A stretch of 5,117 nt of DNA from Bacteroidia bacterium (lineage in GTDB: Bacteria > Bacteroidota > Bacteroidia > Bacteroidales > BM520). Positions within the stretch are counted from its first letter, which is position 1. Each line of letters starts with the position of its first letter. The stretch spans positions 1-5,117 of the forward strand of contig RZYD01000197.1 of the NCBI GenBank assembly GCA_009930445.1. Direction: 5' to 3'. Below are positions 1 to 5,117 of this stretch, in pieces. Below the pieces are notes generated by a model, which was not told where the DNA came from, searched no databases, and saw only the letters and a program-made list of their open reading frames with translations. Both the position numbers and the translations under genes were made by a program.

Positions 1-779
1 GAAATCCAGCTTTTCCCTTCATCACTGGAAATATGCACATAACGGAATCCCGTACCATGCGTACGACTGTTTACCATCCATGCGCCATTGGCAAGCTCGG
101 CAATTTTTGATTCGTCACCCGGTGTTAACGGGGTATCCAACAAATACCAATTTCCACCATGGTCATCACTACCAAAAACATGAAGGCCATTAGTCAGATT
201 CACAAGTGTATGGAGCAACCTTCCATTCTGGGTTTGAATTCCACGTCCGGAGGTAATGAATTTAAAATCATACTTCCACTCCGGTTTCGATATTTGTGCG
301 GTAACATCCTTTGGATCACTCCATGATTTTCCATTATTAGTGCTTTGTATTACCCGGAAATAGTAGACATCCTTCTCACGGGTCAAATCCATATAGTTAT
401 AAAACAAAAAGACAATGCCGGCTTGATGGTCGACGATCAAAGAAGGATCAGAGGCTGACTGGCCCAAAGGGTAATCGACTACGGTTTCGCAATTCGACCA
501 GGAGGCTCCGTTGTCGGGGCTTCGACGAATTACAATATTAATATCAGGGTTTGAACGTAAATCGTCGCAGGAAGGAACGCGCTCATCAATAGCAGCAATC
601 AAATCTCCATTGGGTGCTGTGCAAATTGCCGGAATACGGTAACATTTTGCGTCTGAGTCCATTCCCGGTTGAAACAGCGTTGTAAACCCGGAAAACACTT
701 CGTCCCCATAGCGTTTCCCCTGCTGCGCACAACCCGTCAAAAACAATAACACTAAAAAAATAAATAATAAATTTTTCAT
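1..779 (-). CDS. Exo-alpha-sialidase (GH33), lipoprotein, 3' end cut by window edge
   Basis: Predicted neuraminidase that releases terminal sialic acid from glycans, probably anchored to the cell envelope. Reading the minus strand from the ATG at 779 gives 259 complete codons without a stop before the window ends. Residues 1-17 are a lipoprotein signal with lipobox LTGC (lipidated Cys17). The sialidase signature follows: CYRIPAI with Arg48 of the substrate-binding triad, IDER with Arg67, and an Asp pair at 72-73, one of which should be the acid/base residue. GDESKIAEL supplies the likely Glu223 and NSRT the second triad Arg239. Four Asp-boxes mark the beta-propeller: SPDNGASW (87-94), a degenerate STNNGKSW (146-153), SDDHGGNW (204-211) and SSDEGKSW (251-258). 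The third Arg and the catalytic Tyr should lie off the left edge. There is almost no room for an extra N-terminal domain. An in-frame ATG two codons upstream (785) is an alternative start; neither has a clear Shine-Dalgarno sequence. Confidence 0.93.
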   Translation of the reverse strand, partial: MKNLLFIFLVLLFLTGCAQQGKRYGDEVFSGFTTLFQPGMDSDAKCYRIPAICTAPNGDLIAAIDERVPSCDDLRSNPDINIVIRRSPDNGASWSNCETVVDYPLGQSASDPSLIVDHQAGIVFLFYNYMDLTREKDVYYFRVIQSTNNGKSWSDPKDVTAQISKPEWKYDFKFITSGRGIQTQNGRLLHTLVNLTNGLHVFGSDDHGGNWYLLDTPLTPGDESKIAELANGAWMVNSRTHGTGFRYVHISSDEGKSWI

Positions 780-859
780 ACCCATTATCATAATTATAAC
801 CGTCGAAACAGAACGAGAAATCAATAATTATTCATCAAAAAAAGCCTCAGGGATTAACC

Positions 860-2170
860 TTATTCACCGATCAATTGACGGGCTCGTTCAATCAAATCAT
901 CAAGATCGTTCTTATCCGATATCGACTCCTTACCGATGAAGAGGGTCATTTTCGCATGGCGAATCACTGCCTTTTTATGTTCTGGTTTAAGGGCAAATTC
1001 ATGAATGATGGTCAAGACTTCCATTAAACGGATAATCACCGCAGGGCTACCCAGAGAGAACTGTCGGATTTGAAGAAATGCAGCATTTAAAACCCCTTCA
1101 AAATCCAGTCTGTTGGCAATAATGCGCAACTGTTGCTGTTCATCCATCCGGTATTTTGACGGAAATTCGACTTGTGCGAGGTAGCACAGGGTGGCGGTCA
1201 GGTTATCGATACATGCGATGGCTGTATAGGGATCATTTACCCCGGGAGAGAGGGCCCGCATTGCAATTTCAACCATCTGATGAATGGAAAATTCCAGATC
1301 CTGGTGGGCTGTTTTTGTTCTTCCAATCACAAAAAGAAAAGAAATCTTATCCACAAGGTTTTCCCCGGAATTATCCTTCAGGAATAATTTTCCAATCTCC
1401 ATACCCGCGACAAGATAATCACCGGGTCGGTAAAAGAGTTCAAAAAGGGCATCTGCGTTTGATACTGTAGTAAGCAGCTTCTGGCTATCCAAATATTGAA
1501 AATAACCACTTCCGGGGCTTTTTACAGAAACGATAACGGGAAACGCTGATTTTATTTTATCGACGGAAAAATCCACCGATTCGCTAATTTCATTGCCCAT
1601 TTTTTCGGGAAATAAAACGGTAACCTGCCGGGAGATAAAGGCGGAAATATCGGCGATCACTTTATCCGCCTGTATACTGACGGCAGTATGATGAATAAAA
1701 ACGATGAGAAGCAGGATGTTAGCAACAGCTGCAAGCAGTGCAAAAAGAATAGAAAGCGAAGGGACAAAAGAATAATCACTCGTTTCCTTTATAGCATTGA
1801 GTACAATAAGGCAATACAGATAAGTAGAGATATAGGAACCCAAAACGATCTGGTTGAGCCGGATATACATAAAGTTTTTTATGAGCCTCGGTCCCAGTTG
1901 GCTGGAGGCAAGCGTTAACACGACTAAGGTCACAGAAAAAACCGTTCCGGCTACACCAATCATTGCCCCGGAAACGGTAGAAAGAATACTGCGCGCCGCA
2001 TCAACACTGTTAACAAAAAAATATCGCCCCAAGCCCTCCTGCGATAAGGAAACAACAGCATCGAGCGTAATAAATCCGATGGCCAACAAAACAGAAAACA
2101 AAATAATAATCACCGGGAAAAACCAAAATGTAGCCCTTAATTCATTCCAAAAGAATAACAACTTTCTCAT
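860..2170 (-). CDS. DUF2254 family inner-membrane protein
   Basis: A 436-residue membrane protein of the DUF2254 (COG4325-like) family, whose molecular function is unknown. Four hydrophobic segments fill the N-terminal part at about residues 17-37, 62-88, 108-128 and 137-161. The second carries the family-like stretch GVAGTVFSVTLVVLTLASSQ ending in LGPR. The rest, about 165-436, is soluble and probably cytoplasmic, and contains the conserved motif ALSPGVNDPYTA at 306-317. Length and layout are normal for the family and the frame is intact. The ATG at 2170 lies 31 bases after the stop of the patatin-like gene, so the two are probably co-transcribed. Family assignment is from recognised motifs; no catalytic residues can be named. 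A T-tract follows the stop at about 836-843, but I find no convincing stem before it. Confidence 0.88.
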   Translation of the reverse strand: MRKLLFFWNELRATFWFFPVIIILFSVLLAIGFITLDAVVSLSQEGLGRYFFVNSVDAARSILSTVSGAMIGVAGTVFSVTLVVLTLASSQLGPRLIKNFMYIRLNQIVLGSYISTYLYCLIVLNAIKETSDYSFVPSLSILFALLAAVANILLLIVFIHHTAVSIQADKVIADISAFISRQVTVLFPEKMGNEISESVDFSVDKIKSAFPVIVSVKSPGSGYFQYLDSQKLLTTVSNADALFELFYRPGDYLVAGMEIGKLFLKDNSGENLVDKISFLFVIGRTKTAHQDLEFSIHQMVEIAMRALSPGVNDPYTAIACIDNLTATLCYLAQVEFPSKYRMDEQQQLRIIANRLDFEGVLNAAFLQIRQFSLGSPAVIIRLMEVLTIIHEFALKPEHKKAVIRHAKMTLFIGKESISDKNDLDDLIERARQLIGE

Positions 2171-2201
2171 AAGGCTGGTTACGGTAACAGAATAACCCGG
2201 A

Positions 2202-2957
2202 TTAGAATAAACTACTATTTTTCAATGCTTTTCTGGCGTCTTCGTGGCCTTTACGTATCAAGTCACCCACCTGACGCATATCGGAGCGGTTAAAATCATC
2301 TAATCCGGGTTCAATCAACAAATCAGCATCCCGGGTATAATATTTATCCGAATGTTGCATGAGGTAGTGAAAACTATTGAGAATAACATCCAGGATATTA
2401 CCTGGTTTTTGGTAAGTATGCCGGGCATTTAAATCGACTCCGATAACAGTCTTAACGCCCAGTTCGCGGGCGGTATGAATGGGTACGTTTTCAACAATTC
2501 CGCCATCCACCAGCATTCGGTCGTTAATCACCACTGGTTTAAAGATTCCCGGAATACAGGTACTGGCCATAACCGCTTCGGCAATGGATCCTTTTTTCAA
2601 AATTACGCGATCCCCGCTAGTAACATCCGTGGCCACAATAGCGAGTGGAATGCGGGCATCTTCAATATTTTTATCACCGAGGTGATCAATAATCAAATCA
2701 CCCAACTTATCATTGGATAACAAGCCATACCGCGAAAGAGAAATAGCAGTGATATCGATCCATTTGAGTTCAGATGCTATGGCATTAATCTCCTCCCAAT
2801 TTTTCCCAAAAGCAAAAAAAACCGCAACAAAAGCCCCGATGCTGGTACCTGAAATTGCATCGATCTTAATATTAAATTCATCCAGAGCTCTAAGCACACC
2901 AATATGGGCGGCACCTAAAACAGCACCGCCCCCGAGCGCTAATCCAATATTTTTCAT
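2202..2957 (-). CDS. Patatin-like phospholipase (RssA/NTE-type)
   Basis: Predicted cytoplasmic serine lipid acyl hydrolase with a Ser-Asp dyad, cleaving fatty acyl esters of phospholipids or lysophospholipids; the real substrate is unknown. Counting from the ATG at 2957 (251 aa), the oxyanion loop is LGGGAVLGAAHIGVL at about 8-22, the nucleophile elbow GTSIG gives Ser39, and VDGGIVENVPI gives Asp151. The body is a single bare patatin domain with no membrane segment. The oxyanion loop has Leu where bacterial relatives often have Arg or Lys (GGGxxRG). The frame extends to a TTG at 2972, giving five more residues; the ATG is preferred because relatives begin just before the glycine loop, though an AGGAAAG-like stretch fits the TTG. 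It lies 12-27 bases after the lipoprotein gene and 31 bases before the DUF2254 gene, so an operon is likely. Confidence 0.93.
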   Translation of the reverse strand: MKNIGLALGGGAVLGAAHIGVLRALDEFNIKIDAISGTSIGAFVAVFFAFGKNWEEINAIASELKWIDITAISLSRYGLLSNDKLGDLIIDHLGDKNIEDARIPLAIVATDVTSGDRVILKKGSIAEAVMASTCIPGIFKPVVINDRMLVDGGIVENVPIHTARELGVKTVIGVDLNARHTYQKPGNILDVILNSFHYLMQHSDKYYTRDADLLIEPGLDDFNRSDMRQVGDLIRKGHEDARKALKNSSLF

Positions 2958-2984
2958 TTTTTTGATCAACAATTCTTTACTTTC

Positions 2985-3428
2985 CTACTCCTCCATTTGG
3001 CTCTTTAACGTCTCAATACTTTCTTGAAGTGCCATTTTCAGTTTTTCAATCTCATTCATTAATTCCTCTTTTTGATCTTCGGCAGCCTCATTATATCCGG
3101 CGATTTTCTCTTCCAAAAGTTTTTTCTGCTCTTCCAGGGCAATTTTTTTTAGTTTAAATTGAGCTTTTGCCTCAGCACTCAGCGACTCGTATTTCTCTTC
3201 CGCTTTTCCCATTTCCGCATCAATATTTGCAATCATTTCATCGATTACAGTATTAACATCGCCCATTGTTTCCTCTGCATACGCTTCGGTCGCTTCCACT
3301 ACATCCTCCATTTCCGTTTGAATCGCTGTTGTGTCTGCTGTTTTATCACCTTTATTGCCGGCTGATGGGCCACAGGCAAACATTAACAGCACTGTCATAC
3401 CAAGAATAAATTTCATAGCAGTTTTCAT
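2985..3428 (-). CDS. Small acidic coiled-coil lipoprotein, function unknown
   Basis: A 147-residue envelope protein that I cannot assign to a named family. The start MKTAMKFILG is followed by a hydrophobic stretch and the lipobox-like LLMFAC, giving lipidated Cys19; the -3 position is Met, so the box is slightly unusual. A Gly/Ser/Thr-rich linker (20-36) leads into a long, charged, helix-forming region (about 38-147) rich in Glu, Lys and Ala, with heptad-like spacing strongest from about 75 to the end. No Pro occurs after the linker, consistent with one or two long helices. There are no catalytic motifs, so a structural, binding or stress role is plausible. The frame stays open upstream to 3608, but that adds 60 residues before the signal peptide, so the ATG at 3428, preceded by AATTAAAAACA, is chosen; 3416 is another option. 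It is first in the run leading to the patatin and DUF2254 genes. Confidence 0.82.
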   Translation of the reverse strand: MKTAMKFILGMTVLLMFACGPSAGNKGDKTADTTAIQTEMEDVVEATEAYAEETMGDVNTVIDEMIANIDAEMGKAEEKYESLSAEAKAQFKLKKIALEEQKKLLEEKIAGYNEAAEDQKEELMNEIEKLKMALQESIETLKSQMEE

Positions 3429-3724
3429 TGTTTTTAATTGGTTAGTTTTGCCTACTCTTATGGATTTTCGGCTTACTCCTGTTTCTTTTATAGGATATGG
3501 ATAAGACAGAGATCCATCCATTTCACCCAATCTATCTCCAAATATAACGAATATTATTCTATATGGTTTAACAAAACTGTCATTATTTATCATTACATAC
3601 CTGTGCATAACCTCCAGACAAAGGGATCACTTGCAATTCTTGCAGCATTTATCTCCTGTCTTTCAAAAAAATCCAGTAATCAAGGCTTAAAAAACAGTAA
3701 CGGTAAATAATCCACCAAAAAAAA
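3429..3724. other. Intergenic region between the aldehyde dehydrogenase and lipoprotein genes
   Basis: This 296-base stretch holds no convincing gene. The aldehyde dehydrogenase stop is followed directly by eight T on the minus strand (3724 to 3717), and another T-run lies near 3664-3670, but no strong hairpin precedes either, so a terminator is not called. It contains a TAnnTTTG-like element (3539-3546), a short inverted repeat TGCAA-ttc-TTGCA (3632-3644), and a 21-codon minus-strand reading frame (3648 to 3583) with AGGAG four bases before its ATG. Its length suggests that it separates two transcription units and carries the promoter of the lipoprotein-patatin-DUF2254 run. Confidence 0.6.
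3539..3546 (-). promoter_or_regulatory. Possible Bacteroidota-type -7 element (TATATTTG)
   Basis: The minus strand reads TATATTTG, a perfect match to the TAnnTTTG -7 consensus of Bacteroidota primary-sigma promoters. A TTTTG at 3576-3572 could be the -33 element, but the 25-base spacer is longer than usual, which weakens the call. A start here would give a leader of roughly 105 bases before the lipoprotein ATG at 3428. The position in a gap ahead of a three-gene run is sensible; the match alone could be chance in AT-rich DNA. Confidence 0.3.
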
Positions 3725-5095
3725 TTATTCCATTATTCGTTTTACCCATTTCATTTTATTCAGGTTGTAGGGCGGATATTTCAGGTTTGGTTCAAACCAA
3801 AACGGTTTGTACATCATACTTTTATAGTGTGAGAAAGCATCAAACCCTGCTTTGGCATGATAGCTACCAAGGCCGCTAAACCCAACCCCGCCAAAGGGTA
3901 AATGGCTGTTTGTCAGATGCATCACACTGTCGTTTACGGCCCCGCCTCCAAACGATAATTGGGTAACAATTTTCTTTATTGTTCGCCTGTTTTTTGAATA
4001 GATATAACATGCCAACGGTTTTGGCCGGTTTTTTACTTCCCGGAGTATTTCATCCAGGTTAGTAAAAGAGAGAACGGGCAGAACGGGTCCAAAAATTTCA
4101 TCTTCCATTATTTTATCCCCAAACGAAACCTCAGTCATTACAGTCGGGCTGATAAAACGGGACTCCCGATCCATATTTCCACCATAACAGACTTTACGGG
4201 AATCGATCAGGGCACTAAGGCGGTCAAAATTTCTGGTTGTTATAAGCTGTGTATAATGATGGGGAAAAGGAGCGGCAGCTTTAGGATATTTATCCAGTTC
4301 TTTGAAAAGTGCCTCCAGAAATATTTTTTCCACTTTTTTTTCCACCAACAGGTAATCGGGAGCCACACAAGTTTGCCCTGCGTTCAAAAATTTTGCCCAT
4401 GCAATACGGCGGGCTGTTGTTTGTATCGCGCAGTCGGAGAACACAAAAGTCGGACTTTTCCCTCCCAGCTCCAGGGTCACAGGCGTTAAATGCTTCGCAG
4501 CCGCCTGATAAACCAGCCGCCCCACCGGAATACTTCCGGTAAAAAACAGCTTGTCGAAACGGTGTTCCAACAGTGCTTTAGTTTCTTCTACACCTCCTTC
4601 CAAAACATAAAAAAAACGAGGATCAAAGGTACTGTTAATCAACGATGCCATTACAGCAGCGGTTCGTGATGGCAATTCGCTGGGTTTTACAATAACAGTA
4701 TTTCCGGCAGCCATTGCTGAAATAGCCGGAAGCAACGATAACTGATAAGGATAATTCCATGCGCCAATCACCAAAGCTACGCCCAGCGGCTCAGGAATGA
4801 TATAACTTTTAGCTGGAAAATTTGCGAATCCTGTCGGAACCTTTTTTCTGCGGCTCCATCGCCTGATATGCAAAACCGCAAGGTTTATTTCATGGTAAAC
4901 CATGGCCAGCTCAGAAGCATACGTCTCAAATTCCGATTTTCTAAAATCATCATAAATGGCTTTATACAAAATCTTTTCGTTTTCTTTGAGAAGAGCATGC
5001 ATTTTTCTGAGCTGTTCAATTCTGAACGCGATATCCTTGGTCTGATTTGAGTTAAAAAATGCCCTTTGCTGACTTATAATTTGCGCTGTGTTCAT
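3725..5095 (-). CDS. Aldehyde dehydrogenase, ALDH3-like (fatty aldehyde dehydrogenase type)
   Basis: NAD(P)-dependent oxidation of an aldehyde to its carboxylic acid, most likely medium- or long-chain aliphatic or aromatic aldehydes judging by family. The 456-residue length is normal for the ALDH3 group, which is shorter than classical ALDHs. The active-site parts are all visible: PEPLGVALVIGAWNYPYQLS (101-120) with Asn114, the cofactor-binding KPSE with Lys137, FTGSIPVG (185-192), LELGGKSP with general base Glu209, GQTCVAP with nucleophile Cys243, EIFGP with Glu333 and LPFGG (399-403). The C-terminal stretch with FSHYKSMMYKPFWFE and KYPPY is typical of ALDH3 relatives. The ATG at 5095 puts MNTAQIISQQRAFF at the normal family N-terminus; only 22 upstream bases are in view, with no clear ribosome-binding site. 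A 296-base gap separates it from the lipoprotein gene. I see no signal peptide and no clear C-terminal membrane anchor. Confidence 0.95.
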   Translation of the reverse strand: MNTAQIISQQRAFFNSNQTKDIAFRIEQLRKMHALLKENEKILYKAIYDDFRKSEFETYASELAMVYHEINLAVLHIRRWSRRKKVPTGFANFPAKSYIIPEPLGVALVIGAWNYPYQLSLLPAISAMAAGNTVIVKPSELPSRTAAVMASLINSTFDPRFFYVLEGGVEETKALLEHRFDKLFFTGSIPVGRLVYQAAAKHLTPVTLELGGKSPTFVFSDCAIQTTARRIAWAKFLNAGQTCVAPDYLLVEKKVEKIFLEALFKELDKYPKAAAPFPHHYTQLITTRNFDRLSALIDSRKVCYGGNMDRESRFISPTVMTEVSFGDKIMEDEIFGPVLPVLSFTNLDEILREVKNRPKPLACYIYSKNRRTIKKIVTQLSFGGGAVNDSVMHLTNSHLPFGGVGFSGLGSYHAKAGFDAFSHYKSMMYKPFWFEPNLKYPPYNLNKMKWVKRIME

Positions 5096-5117
5096 GGTTT
5101 CACGTTATGGGTTATCG

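Noticed and set aside
785..795. TATAAT-like hexamer just upstream of the sialidase start
   Set aside because: It lies only a few bases from the start codon, has no well-spaced -35, and sits in very AT-rich DNA where such a match is expected by chance.
823..832. AT palindrome aataattatt between the DUF2254 and sialidase genes
   Set aside because: It is made only of A and T in AT-rich DNA, so it carries little information as a regulatory site.
836..859. Possible terminator after the DUF2254 gene (CCTGAGGC followed by seven T on the minus strand)
   Set aside because: Only a three-pair stem with a one-base loop can be drawn, so there is no credible hairpin before the T-run.
1156..1470. Plus-strand open frames inside the DUF2254 gene, including those at 1688-1918 and 1854-2195
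   Set aside because: They lie antisense to a well-supported gene, and their translations show no recognisable domain or coherent composition.
2713..3027. Plus-strand 104-codon frame across the patatin start and lipoprotein end
   Set aside because: It is antisense to two supported genes and is best explained as a shadow of their codon pattern.
3429..3608. N-terminal extension of the lipoprotein frame to the ATG at 3608, giving 207 residues
   Set aside because: The extension would put 60 residues in front of a clear signal peptide and lipobox, and the promoter-like element lies inside it.
3700..3727. Possible terminator after the aldehyde dehydrogenase (T-runs, GGTGG...TTTACC)
   Set aside because: The only stem has three Watson-Crick pairs plus G-T pairs, and the nearest long T-run comes before it rather than after.
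4256..4542. Two overlapping plus-strand frames of 77 codons inside the aldehyde dehydrogenase gene
   Set aside because: They are antisense to a strongly conserved catalytic region and have no recognisable protein features.

Overview
The window looks like a chromosomal segment of a Bacteroidota bacterium. The signs are moderately AT-rich DNA, A-rich leaders mostly without strong Shine-Dalgarno sequences, two Sec/lipobox lipoproteins, one TAnnTTTG-type promoter-like element and protein family members common in that phylum. This placement is inference; there is no rRNA or other marker gene. I see no mobile element, tRNA, CRISPR array or phage gene.

All five genes lie on the minus strand, so transcription runs from the right edge to the left. 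At the right is a complete ALDH3-type aldehyde dehydrogenase (5095 to 3725). A 296-base gap follows (3429-3724), holding a possible promoter and a few weak signals. Three closely spaced genes come next: a small coiled-coil lipoprotein (3428 to 2985), a patatin-like phospholipase (2957 or 2972 to 2202) and a four-helix DUF2254 membrane protein (2170 to 860). Their gaps are 12-31 bases, which suggests one operon. At the left edge, after about 80 bases, is the N-terminal two thirds or so of a GH33 sialidase lipoprotein (779 to beyond base 1).

The central trio combines a periplasm-facing lipoprotein, a cytoplasmic lipid acyl hydrolase and an inner-membrane protein of unknown function. An envelope or membrane-lipid maintenance role is a reasonable but untested reading. 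The aldehyde dehydrogenase could oxidise lipid-derived aldehydes, but the 296-base gap argues against assuming co-transcription. The sialidase is a glycan-scavenging enzyme with no visible partner genes, and its neighbours may lie off the left edge. I found no clear evidence of an undescribed system. The most under-explained items are the lipoprotein-patatin-DUF2254 cluster and the intergenic region in front of it.
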